Part shown: positions 1 to 7,071 of the stretch, piece after piece
Position numbering within the stretch: the stretch's first letter is position 1
Layout of the letters: the number at the start of each line of letters is the position of its first letter
From: Candidatus Cloacimonadota bacterium
GTDB lineage: Bacteria; Hydrothermota; E44-bin80
Assembly (NCBI GenBank): GCA_004375785.1
Contig: SOKM01000178.1
Coordinates: forward strand, 1-9,782
Reading direction: 5' to 3'
Length of the DNA: 9,782 bases
The notes under the pieces: model-generated
What the model saw: the letters and a program-made list of their open reading frames with translations, nothing else
The model's database searches: none
Told to the model about the DNA's origin: nothing
Made by a program: the position numbers and the translations under genes

Positions 1-7
1 AAAAGTT

Positions 8-1759
8 ATGAAAAAAAATAATATTCTGACTATTGCAATTTTCCCCTTTCTTTTTGTGGCTGTCAATCTTCACCCACAGGAGATAAATCTTTCTGCAACT
101 GTTGACAGAAATGTTGTGGCTCTTGGTGAAGCAATCACGCTGACTGTTACTGTAAGCGGGAATATTGCCAGGGTCCCGAAACCAAAACTTCCTTCCCTTA
201 ATGACTTTGACATCTATTCCCAGGGCACATCGAGAAATATCTCGTTCGTTAATGGGAAAATTTTCTCGTCGATAGGTTATAACTATTCACTCGTTCCGAA
301 AAAAACGGGAAAGTTCACAATTGGTTCCTGTGAGATTAAAGTGAAGGATAAGACATTCAAGACAGAGCCGATTGAAATTGAGGTGGTAAAGGAGACAAAA
401 AAAGTATTCACGATTCCATTTGGTGAAAAACCTCAGAAAGAGATAAAAAGTGGAGCGGATATTTTTATTAAGACCTATGTTAATAAAAAGACGGTTTATG
501 CAGGTGAAGAGATTGTTCTTACCTTCAAACTTTACTCAAATGTGCCGCTCCTCTCGCAGTCCGAGTATATACCCCCTGAAACAAAGGGTTTCTGGAAAGA
601 GGATATGGGCAAAGAGAAACAATCAAGAGAGATTATAAATGGTGGGGAATATCAGGTTGTTGAAATTAACTATGCACTTTTTCCCCTGACTTCAGGGAAA
701 CTAAAAATTGGCGGAGCAAAACTGAATTGTGTTATTGGCAATGTTTTCCGCGACCCTTTTAGTTTTGGTTTTAGAAGTGGGACGAAGAAAAACCTTGTGA
801 GCAACCCTATTACAATAAATGTTCTTCCACTACCTTCATCGCCCTCTGATTTTTCCGGGGCAGTGGGCGAGTTTGAAATTTCAGTAAAATTGGATAAAGG
901 CAGGACAGAACAGAATGAACCGATAACTGTACTTACCACTATTGAAGGTGCTGGTAATTTGAGGGATATAGAACTGCCCAAAATAAAGATGTTAGGTTTC
1001 AGGATATACGATTCCGGGCAGGAGGTGAAGACGTATGAATCAGGGGGTAAACTCATTGAAAAGAAGCTCTTTAAGACGCTTATTATCCCAAATAGAAGTG
1101 GTGATTTTGAGATACCGGAGCGCTCTTTCACATTTTTCAGTCCAAAGAAAGCACGATATGTAACAAGTACTACAAAGAAATTGGTTTTCAAAGTTATTCC
1201 AGGAGAAGGTGGTGAAAGTAGTAGATTGTTCGAAAAAGGGGATATAGAAGTGCTGGGAAAGGATATTCATTTCATAAAAATAACGGATAGGTTGAAGAAT
1301 GAATCTCTTTTAAGTGATGTTAAATATCTTCTACTGATAAATGTCCTCTTATTGGGAGCATTCCTCTGGATTCTCGTCTCACAGGGTGTGAAAGAGAGAA
1401 TGAAGTCAAAAGAGGATATATTGCGAAAGAGAGGAGCACTTGGCAGCGCATTAAAGCTAATTGAGAAAGCAAAAAAAGAAGCAAAGAGGAACAATATTAA
1501 AGAGGCATATGAATTGTTGCACAGAGTCATTCTTCAGTTCTTTGCAGATAAATTCGACCTCTCGGTCTGGGGCACAACAGAGGATGAAATAAAATCACAT
1601 ATGCAGGAGAAAGGAATAAGCGGCGAAATAGAGTTGGAACTTACTTTTCTCCTTGAAACCTGCAACAGAGCCCGCTATTCCAAAGAACAACCCGCTCTTG
1701 AAGAGTTCAACAAGGATGTTGAAAGCACCATAAAACTCCTCAAACACCTCAAGTTATAA
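8..1759 (+). CDS. batD: BatD-like membrane-anchored protein (aerotolerance operon)
   Basis: 583 residues, a usual BatD length. Residues 1-24 look like a signal peptide (Lys-rich start, then a hydrophobic run ending near HPQ). Residues about 25-430 are beta-rich, with several Ig-like segments typical of BatD (EINLSATVDRNVVALGEAI near the start; repeated blocks such as KTYVNKKTVYAGEEIVLTFK and SVKLDKGRTEQNEPITVLTT). One transmembrane helix lies at about 439-460 (YLLLINVLLLGAFLWILV), followed by a basic stretch and a cytoplasmic helical tail (about 470-583). In the family, BatD is encoded with a MoxR-type ATPase and the VWA proteins BatA/BatB; it is linked to oxygen or envelope stress tolerance, but its molecular role is unclear. 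The ATG lies 7 nt inside the window, so its ribosome binding site and upstream bat genes are outside. It ends 27 nt from the convergent RCC1 array, with no clear terminator between. Family call is by recognition of overall architecture. Confidence 0.8.
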   Translation: MKKNNILTIAIFPFLFVAVNLHPQEINLSATVDRNVVALGEAITLTVTVSGNIARVPKPKLPSLNDFDIYSQGTSRNISFVNGKIFSSIGYNYSLVPKKTGKFTIGSCEIKVKDKTFKTEPIEIEVVKETKKVFTIPFGEKPQKEIKSGADIFIKTYVNKKTVYAGEEIVLTFKLYSNVPLLSQSEYIPPETKGFWKEDMGKEKQSREIINGGEYQVVEINYALFPLTSGKLKIGGAKLNCVIGNVFRDPFSFGFRSGTKKNLVSNPITINVLPLPSSPSDFSGAVGEFEISVKLDKGRTEQNEPITVLTTIEGAGNLRDIELPKIKMLGFRIYDSGQEVKTYESGGKLIEKKLFKTLIIPNRSGDFEIPERSFTFFSPKKARYVTSTTKKLVFKVIPGEGGESSRLFEKGDIEVLGKDIHFIKITDRLKNESLLSDVKYLLLINVLLLGAFLWILVSQGVKERMKSKEDILRKRGALGSALKLIEKAKKEAKRNNIKEAYELLHRVILQFFADKFDLSVWGTTEDEIKSHMQEKGISGEIELELTFLLETCNRARYSKEQPALEEFNKDVESTIKLLKHLKL

Positions 1760-1786
1760 TGTAGCGTTGGGGACGTGATGCGGGGT

Positions 1787-3610
1787 TTACTTAATCAGAA
1801 TCAGTTTCTTCACCTTTGTAGTTCTATTGACTTCCAAATAACTGAAATAGATACCTGGCGGAACCTTATCTCCTTTACTATCCTTGCCATCCCATTCAAC
1901 AATATGAGAACCTGGAAGCAGAGAATCACGTACAAGCGTTTTTACAGTCCTTGCTGCAATGTCATATATTCGTAAAAATACAGGTATCGGTTTGGAGTGT
2001 TGACTTATATACCCTATCCTCTTGCCTGGTACCTCAAATTTGATAGTTGTCAGAGTATTGAATGGGTTTGGATAGCTCTGGGAGAGAGATAGATAGTATC
2101 TCTTACTATAGGGTGTTGCTGAAACAGGACCGTGCCAGGTCGTTTTTCCATCTATCCCAACATCTCCGAGTTTATAATAGTAGGTCGTCTGGGGTATGAC
2201 AAGGGTATCAAGGTGACTGTAATTCGAATTGCATCCTTTTGGCAATACACTTACTATTTCAGTATATCCTGTATCTCTATCTGTGGAGCGACTGATTATC
2301 CAACGTGCATTATCCCATTCCGCTGCAGTTACCCAGGAAACATTTACACACCACTCCTCTCCGGTGGCATCAAAGGATAAGAGCTCCACTGCCAAAGGAG
2401 GAATTACCCCTACTGCAATTGAATACTCACCTCCTGCGGCGATTGCAGTAGCATCCACAAAATCGTTGGTCTGGACAGGTACCAAACTGTAGCCACCGCT
2501 CAATTTATTATCGCCAAGCTGCCCACCGTTGTTAAGCCCCCAAGCCCAGACAATTTCACCCGCCTTTGCTCCAGACTCTATTGCAAGTGAATGCATGCTC
2601 CTGCATCCTGCTGCTATTGCAGTAACATTTTCTATCCAGGTGCTACAGGGTACATAATTGGTTCCATCCACTGTATTATTACCCATCTGCCCGAACGCAT
2701 TATATCCCCAGGACCAGACAGTGCCGTCGGACTTTAATGCAATTGAATGATAAGCTCCTGCATCAATTGCAATTACATCTGAAATCCAGGTGCTACAGGG
2801 TGTAGTGCTCATATTACCACAACCTTTATCTTCACCAAGCTGTCCATAGGAGTTATTTCCCCAGCCCCAGACAGTGCCGTCATCCTTTAATGCAAGCGAA
2901 TGATGCATTCCCGTGGCGATTGCAGTAACACCTGTTAGATAACCTGCGCCTCCCGGCCCTTTGGTCTGAACTGGCTCTAATCGCTGGTTAACGCTCTTAT
3001 CGCCAAGTTGTCCCTGGCTGTTATATCCCCAACCCCAGACAGTGCTGTCGGACTTTAATGCAAGTGAATACCTATCTCCTGCTGATATTGCGATAACATT
3101 TTCTACATGAGTGGAACAGGGCACAGAATCATCATTAGTAGTATAATTACCAAACTGTCCGTAGCCGTTATATCCCCAAGCCCAGACAGTTCCATTTGAG
3201 TGTAATGCAAGCGAAAAGTCGTCTCCTTGCCCTCCTGCCTCAACTGCAGTAAAACCTCCTGAAATAAGAACGCTACCGGGTTCACAGGGCAAAAAAGCGG
3301 GATTAGTAATACCATTTCCAAGCTGTCCACGTTCATTCCATCCCCAAGCCCAGACAGTAGAATCTGATGCTCTTATTGCAAGTGAGTGACTATATCCTCC
3401 TGAAAATGCAATAACACTTGTTATCTCGTGCACCTGAACAGGCTTCCAACGAGGCATTGTAGTGCTATCACCAAGCTGTCCAAAGTTGTTATTCCCCCAG
3501 GCACAAAGGTCTCCTGGTAGAGGAGCGAATACATCAGAGGCGTTTACGAGAGATGTTGGCAAAATAATAATAAGAACAAATATCAATAATACCTTAATCT
3601 CTTTCGTCAT
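1787..3610 (-). CDS. Secreted RCC1 seven-bladed propeller with FlgD/type IX-like C-terminal sorting domain
   Basis: 607 residues from the ATG at 3610. I prefer this start to an in-frame TTG at 3646 because it places a clean signal peptide first (MTKEIK, hydrophobic core, cleavage probably after VNA), whereas the TTG start would overlap the preceding gene. Residues about 30-393 contain seven RCC1 blades, each with a WG core (CAWGNN, VWAWGWN, VWAWGYN, VWGWGYN, VWGWGNN, VWSWGYN, VWAWGLN), forming one closed propeller. Residues about 398-495 are a Fn3-like module also found in the 5156-6910 paralog (TYYYKLGDVGIDGKTTWHGP). Residues about 512-607 begin SYPNPFN and end in a beta-rich PGIYFSYLEV...KKLILIK tail, the FlgD-like sorting domain of FCB-group secreted proteins. 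No strong Shine-Dalgarno precedes the ATG; 16 nt separate it from the upstream gene's stop, so translational coupling is likely. RCC1 propellers usually bind proteins or ligands; the partner here is unknown. Confidence 0.85.
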   Translation of the reverse strand: MTKEIKVLLIFVLIIILPTSLVNASDVFAPLPGDLCAWGNNNFGQLGDSTTMPRWKPVQVHEITSVIAFSGGYSHSLAIRASDSTVWAWGWNERGQLGNGITNPAFLPCEPGSVLISGGFTAVEAGGQGDDFSLALHSNGTVWAWGYNGYGQFGNYTTNDDSVPCSTHVENVIAISAGDRYSLALKSDSTVWGWGYNSQGQLGDKSVNQRLEPVQTKGPGGAGYLTGVTAIATGMHHSLALKDDGTVWGWGNNSYGQLGEDKGCGNMSTTPCSTWISDVIAIDAGAYHSIALKSDGTVWSWGYNAFGQMGNNTVDGTNYVPCSTWIENVTAIAAGCRSMHSLAIESGAKAGEIVWAWGLNNGGQLGDNKLSGGYSLVPVQTNDFVDATAIAAGGEYSIAVGVIPPLAVELLSFDATGEEWCVNVSWVTAAEWDNARWIISRSTDRDTGYTEIVSVLPKGCNSNYSHLDTLVIPQTTYYYKLGDVGIDGKTTWHGPVSATPYSKRYYLSLSQSYPNPFNTLTTIKFEVPGKRIGYISQHSKPIPVFLRIYDIAARTVKTLVRDSLLPGSHIVEWDGKDSKGDKVPPGIYFSYLEVNRTTKVKKLILIK

Positions 3611-3626
3611 AAATCCGCTACTTAAT

Positions 3627-5090
3627 TTATATTTTAACAACCTCAAATTTTTTCACAGCATACTTATTGCCAACCTCTAACCTCAAGAAATAAATGCCTG
3701 ATGAGAAATCACTCAAATCTAAAGTGCTGCTATAAGAACCACAACGCAAATCCTTTTCAAACAAGACATTCTTAACACTTCCAGTTATATCATATAATTT
3801 CAACCTAACAAAACCTGATTTCGGTATACTGTATTTAATACAAAAACTATTCCTGCCCACGGTTGGGGCAACTGCTAAAGAAATAGGGTCAGTTATCTTC
3901 TTGCCCCCAATCGCAATTGCCGCAGGGAATGTATCCCCTATCGCATATGAATGCTCACGACCCGCACCGATTGCAGTAACATTTATTAAATTATGCACCT
4001 GAACAGGTTCCTTTTGGGTAACAGTACTATTGTTACCAAGCTGTCCACCATTGTTAAGTCCCCATGCCCAGGCAGTGCTATCTTCTATTGCAAGTGAATG
4101 ACCATGTCCTGCAGTAACTGCAGTAGCATTCGTCAGAATATGAGCCTGAACAGGTTTATCACAAGTCGTATCACTATTATTGCCCATCTGTCCGAAGATA
4201 CCTAATCCCCAGGACCAAACAGTCCCATCTGACTTTGCTGAAATTGTATGCAGAAAAAAAACATCAATTGCAATTACATCGAAAATATGTGTACTACAGG
4301 GAAACCGAACGCGAGTGCCAGCACCCATAGTATCAATACCGAGTGTTCCGTAAGCGTTATCTCCCCAGGACCAGACAGTTCCATCATCCTTTAATGCAGC
4401 TGAATATTCGCTTCCTGCAGCGATTTCAATAGCATTTGTTAGATTATGAACCTGGACAGGCTTCAAACTCTCGAACCATGTAGAATCGCCCCAGACACTA
4501 CTGTCGCCAAGCGCTCCATACTCGTTACGTCCCCAAGCCCAGACAGTAGAATCTGACTTTATTGCAAGTGCATGAGAAATTCCTCCTGCAATTGCAACAA
4601 CATTATCTATCCAGGTGCTACAGGGCAGAGAACTGTTATTCTTAGTGTTATTGCCAAACTGTCCTTCGCCGTTATATCCCCAGGCCCAGACGGTTCCATC
4701 TGCCCTCAGCGCAAGTGAATAGCACGGTGCGTTTACCCCTGCACCAACCACTTCAATGAAACCTCCTGGAAGATGTGTGCTACAAGGCTCCAAACTCTCA
4801 GTTGTAGTGCCGTTACCAAGCTGTCCACAGTCGTTATGTCCCCAAGCCCAGACAGTAGAATCCGATGCCCTTATTGCAAGTGAATGGCGAGGTCCTCCAT
4901 CCATTGTTATAACATCGCCAGGTGCAAACTTGTGCACCTTAACAGGCACCCAACGACCCATTTTAGTGCTATCGCCAAGTTGCCCAAAGTTGTTATTTCC
5001 CCAGGCCCAAAGCTCCTGGTCTGCAAAGAGTCTTGTCACCCCTGCCAATAAACAGACCATAGTAATAAATATAACTTTAATTCTGTTCAT
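3627..5090 (-). CDS. Secreted RCC1 seven-bladed propeller with short type-A sorting domain
   Basis: 487 residues. The signal peptide MNRIKVIFITMVCLLAGVTR ends near LFA-DQ. Seven RCC1 blades follow at about residues 28-382, with cores LWAWGNN, VWAWGHN, VWAWGYN, VWAWGRN, VWSWGDN, VWSWGLG and AWAWGLN. Unlike its two neighbours it has no Fn3-like linker: the propeller runs almost directly into an 80-residue tail (about 405-487) with the type IX type-A sorting pattern (YDITGS, LDLSDFSSGIYFLRLEVGN, KKFEVVKI). The start is firm: ATG preceded by AGGAGGT. The 5' leader, signal peptide and tail are clearly homologous to those of 5156-6910, so the two are duplicates. Function is not known beyond a secreted or surface-attached propeller; adhesion, ligand binding or recognition are possible. 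The next gene (1787-3610) begins 16 nt after its stop and is probably in the same transcript. Confidence 0.85.
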   Translation of the reverse strand: MNRIKVIFITMVCLLAGVTRLFADQELWAWGNNNFGQLGDSTKMGRWVPVKVHKFAPGDVITMDGGPRHSLAIRASDSTVWAWGHNDCGQLGNGTTTESLEPCSTHLPGGFIEVVGAGVNAPCYSLALRADGTVWAWGYNGEGQFGNNTKNNSSLPCSTWIDNVVAIAGGISHALAIKSDSTVWAWGRNEYGALGDSSVWGDSTWFESLKPVQVHNLTNAIEIAAGSEYSAALKDDGTVWSWGDNAYGTLGIDTMGAGTRVRFPCSTHIFDVIAIDVFFLHTISAKSDGTVWSWGLGIFGQMGNNSDTTCDKPVQAHILTNATAVTAGHGHSLAIEDSTAWAWGLNNGGQLGNNSTVTQKEPVQVHNLINVTAIGAGREHSYAIGDTFPAAIAIGGKKITDPISLAVAPTVGRNSFCIKYSIPKSGFVRLKLYDITGSVKNVLFEKDLRCGSYSSTLDLSDFSSGIYFLRLEVGNKYAVKKFEVVKI

Positions 5091-5093
5091 AAT

Positions 5094-5100
5094 ACCTCCT
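5094..5100 (-). promoter_or_regulatory. Shine-Dalgarno of the 3627-5090 gene
   Basis: AGGAGGT on the minus strand, three bases (ATT) before the ATG at 5090. It sits in a leader (GCCTTAAAGGAGGT) that is nearly the same as the one ahead of the 5156-6910 paralog. Confidence 0.85.
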
Positions 5101-5115
5101 TTAAGGCTTCAGTAT

Positions 5116-5143
5116 ATTATATCATTATAACAAATTTTGTCAA
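5116..5143 (-). promoter_or_regulatory. Sigma-70-type promoter for the 3627-5090 gene
   Basis: On the minus strand TTGACA (5138-5143) is followed after 16 nt by TATAAT (5116-5121). Both hexamers match consensus; the spacer is one short of ideal. It lies in the 65-nt gap between the upstream paralog's stop and this gene's ribosome binding site, so the middle and left genes can be expressed independently of the right-hand gene. A second TATAAT lies inside the spacer, only 8 nt from TTGACA, too close to be used with it. Confidence 0.75.
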
Positions 5144-5155
5144 GAATTATTTCTT

Positions 5156-6910
5156 TCATAAAACCTCCAACTTCTTTGACACATATATATTTCCCGCTTC
5201 TAACCTCAAAAAGTAAATGCCTGATGAGAAATCACTCAAATCTAAACTTCTACTGTAAGAACCATGCTTTTGGTTGCCTTCAAACAAGACACTCTTTAGA
5301 CTACCACTCACATCGTAAAGCTTCAAACTAACAAAACTAGACTTCGTGAACCCGTATTTAATAGAGAAATTAGTCTTACCAACGCTTGGCACAGCATCTA
5401 AATAAATTGAGCGAGGTGTTTCTTTACCAACATATTTCACCCTAATAGGTCCATGCCAGCTAACACTATTATCAATATTCACTTCACCAAGCTTATACCA
5501 ATACCAATGTCCAGATTCTACTTTATTATCCTTATACTGATAAAAATGAGAACCACTTGCTTCAAGCCCAGCGATTAAGTCATAATTCTCATTGCTCTCT
5601 GAGCGCTTTAAGATCAAATATTTTATGTTGTTTACCTCAACCGCCAATTTCCAGCGTAATAAAATATAGCCATCCATTGATTGTGCATCAAAGCTCTCAA
5701 ATTCCACGGCCGTAAGAACCTCACCTACTCCAAATGAATGTTGATCTCCTCCACCAATTAATTCAATGCCTGTTATATTATGAACCTGGACAGGCACCCA
5801 TTTATCGTCAGTAGTGTTGTCGCCAAGCTGTCCGCGAGCATTCATTCCCCAAGCCCATACAGTACTATCTGACTCTATCGCAATTGAATGATTACCGCTT
5901 GAAGCGATTGCAATAATATTTACAAGATATGATCCACCGTGTTCTCCTCCATGAACCTGGACAGGCTCCCGACAAGTGGTGTCACTATTATTGCCAACCG
6001 ATCCGCAGGAGTTTTGTCCCCAACCCCAGACAGTACTATCCGACGCTAATGCAAGTCCATAACGAGGCCCTGCAGCGATTGCAATAATATCTTCAAGATA
6101 TGTTCCTCCCTGTTCTCCCCCATGGACCTGGACAGGCTCATTTCGCTGGGTACTACTACCATCGCCACACTCACCATAGAGGTTATGTCCCCAAGCCCAT
6201 ACAGTAGAGTCAGCCTTTAATGCAATCGCATGAAAATTTCCCCCAGCGATTGCAATAACACCTGTGAGATAATTACCGGACTTGGTTCCTACCTGCCAGG
6301 CACTGTTGCGGTCAGCAGCATAACCATCCCCAATCTGTCCATTAGTGCCTTCTCCCCAACCCCAAACAGTACTATCTGACTTTAACGCATGTGAAACAAA
6401 ACCTCCTGCAGAAGAGACTGCAATAACATTCGTCAGAGGATTATTGTCCTTATCTTTTGTCTGAACGGGTGTCGATTGGTTGGAATTTTGACCGTTGCCA
6501 ATCTCCCCATTTGCGCCTCTTCCCCATGCCCACACAGTTCCGTTTGACTTTACTGCGAGTGAATGACCAAATCCTGCAGCGACTGTAGTAACGTCTGAAA
6601 TCCAGGTGCTGCAGGGTTCATGCTGGTCAGCAGGGCTAGCATTACCCATCTGGTAGTCTGAGCCATCCCCCCAGGACCATACAGTGCCATCTGACCTCAC
6701 TGCAGCCGAATGAAAACCTCCTCCATCGATTGCAATAACATCTGTTATATTATGGGTCTGAACAGGCTCCCATTTATCGATAATAGTATTATCGCCAAGT
6801 TGTCCGTCCGAATTATATCCCCATGCCGTCACTTCTCCTGCTGAGTATAGACTTGTAACACCTGCCAATACACAGACTATAGTAATAAAAAGACATTTAA
6901 ATGCGTTCAA
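5156..6910 (-). CDS. Secreted RCC1 seven-bladed propeller with Fn3-like linker and type-A sorting domain
   Basis: 584 residues from a TTG start at 6910. The TTG is chosen over an in-frame ATG at 6943 because a strong AGGAGGT sits three bases before it, exactly as before the ATG of the paralog at 5090, and because the ATG falls in the promoter. The signal peptide NAFKCLFITIVCVLAGVTSL ends near YSA-GE. Seven RCC1 blades occupy about residues 28-392 (TAWGYN, VWSWGDG, VWAWGRG, VWGWGEG, VWAWGHN, VWGWGQN, VWAWGMN). Blades 5 and 6 share a long Gly-rich loop (PVQVHGGEQGG and PVQVHGGEHGG), suggesting a recent internal blade duplication or conversion. Residues about 395-495 are a Fn3-like module shared with the 1787-3610 protein; about 505-584 is a type-A sorting tail (YDVSGS, LDLSDFSSGIYFLRLEAGN). 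It is the first gene of the array, divergent from the regulator at 7072. The ligand is unknown. Confidence 0.85.
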   Translation of the reverse strand: MNAFKCLFITIVCVLAGVTSLYSAGEVTAWGYNSDGQLGDNTIIDKWEPVQTHNITDVIAIDGGGFHSAAVRSDGTVWSWGDGSDYQMGNASPADQHEPCSTWISDVTTVAAGFGHSLAVKSNGTVWAWGRGANGEIGNGQNSNQSTPVQTKDKDNNPLTNVIAVSSAGGFVSHALKSDSTVWGWGEGTNGQIGDGYAADRNSAWQVGTKSGNYLTGVIAIAGGNFHAIALKADSTVWAWGHNLYGECGDGSSTQRNEPVQVHGGEQGGTYLEDIIAIAAGPRYGLALASDSTVWGWGQNSCGSVGNNSDTTCREPVQVHGGEHGGSYLVNIIAIASSGNHSIAIESDSTVWAWGMNARGQLGDNTTDDKWVPVQVHNITGIELIGGGDQHSFGVGEVLTAVEFESFDAQSMDGYILLRWKLAVEVNNIKYLILKRSESNENYDLIAGLEASGSHFYQYKDNKVESGHWYWYKLGEVNIDNSVSWHGPIRVKYVGKETPRSIYLDAVPSVGKTNFSIKYGFTKSSFVSLKLYDVSGSLKSVLFEGNQKHGSYSRSLDLSDFSSGIYFLRLEAGNIYVSKKLEVL

Positions 6911-6913
6911 AAC

Positions 6914-6920
6914 ACCTCCT
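6914..6920 (-). promoter_or_regulatory. Shine-Dalgarno that fixes the TTG start at 6910
   Basis: AGGAGGT on the minus strand, followed by GTT and then TTG. The spacing and flanking bases match those of the paralog at 5094-5100, which has ATG in the same place. This is the main reason for a TTG rather than the upstream ATG at 6943. Confidence 0.85.
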
Positions 6921-6944
6921 TTAGGCTTTAATATATTACTCATT

Positions 6945-6973
6945 ATAATAAATTAAATTGTGTCTCATTTCAA
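6945..6973 (-). promoter_or_regulatory. Probable promoter of the RCC1 array (right-hand gene)
   Basis: On the minus strand TTGAAA (6968-6973), a 17-nt spacer and TATTAT (6945-6950), just upstream of the leader shared with the 5094-5143 region. An overlapping TATAAT (6942-6947) is a better -10 box but would give a 20-nt spacer. The exact hexamers are therefore uncertain, but a promoter here is needed for the divergent gene. Confidence 0.55.
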
Positions 6974-6989
6974 GATAAATAATCACTCA

Positions 6990-7011
6990 AATCCCTTATT
7001 ATTCAAGGATT
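6990..7011. promoter_or_regulatory. Imperfect inverted repeat between the divergent promoters (possible operator)
   Basis: AATCCCTT and AAGGATT face each other across ATTATTC, with one bulged C. It lies between the minus-strand promoter at 6945-6973 and the plus-strand promoter at 7033-7061, where a shared operator would be expected. The repeat is short and AT-rich, so chance is a real possibility. Confidence 0.25.
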
Positions 7012-7032
7012 CACAATTTTTTTATTTTTCTC

Positions 7033-7061
7033 TTGACAAAAAACTCCTTTTCCTTTATAAT
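7033..7061 (+). promoter_or_regulatory. Perfect consensus promoter of the regulator gene
   Basis: TTGACA (7033-7038), a 17-nt spacer and TATAAT (7056-7061): consensus in both hexamers and in spacing. The expected transcription start is about 7068, only some four bases before the ATG at 7072. The TTG of the -35 box is in frame with the gene and could be mistaken for its start codon. Confidence 0.85.
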
Positions 7062-7071
7062 GTTTCCACGT

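Noticed and set aside
670..1530. Long minus-strand open frames within batD
   Set aside because: They lie opposite a well-supported gene, have no recognisable domains, and look like antisense shadows.
1760..1786. Bidirectional terminator between batD and the RCC1 array
   Set aside because: No inverted repeat with a T-tract can be seen in the 27-bp gap.
3611..3646. TTG at 3646 as start of the left RCC1 gene
   Set aside because: It overlaps the end of the previous gene and adds twelve residues before an otherwise normal signal peptide; the ATG at 3610 is a better fit.
2132..5130. Plus-strand open frames opposite the RCC1 genes
   Set aside because: They are complements of repetitive blade codons, have no ribosome binding site, and resemble no family I recognise.
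2600..6700. CRISPR-like or simple direct repeat array
   Set aside because: The recurring words are coding blade repeats of RCC1 domains with irregular spacing and diverged copies.
6911..6943. ATG at 6943 as start of the right-hand RCC1 gene
   Set aside because: It overlaps the -10 region, and the strong Shine-Dalgarno and the paralog alignment place the start at TTG 6910.
7033..7071. Upstream starts for the regulator (TTG at 7033, ATG at 7060)
   Set aside because: The TTG is the -35 box of a perfect promoter and the ATG overlaps the -10 box; neither would be inside the transcript.
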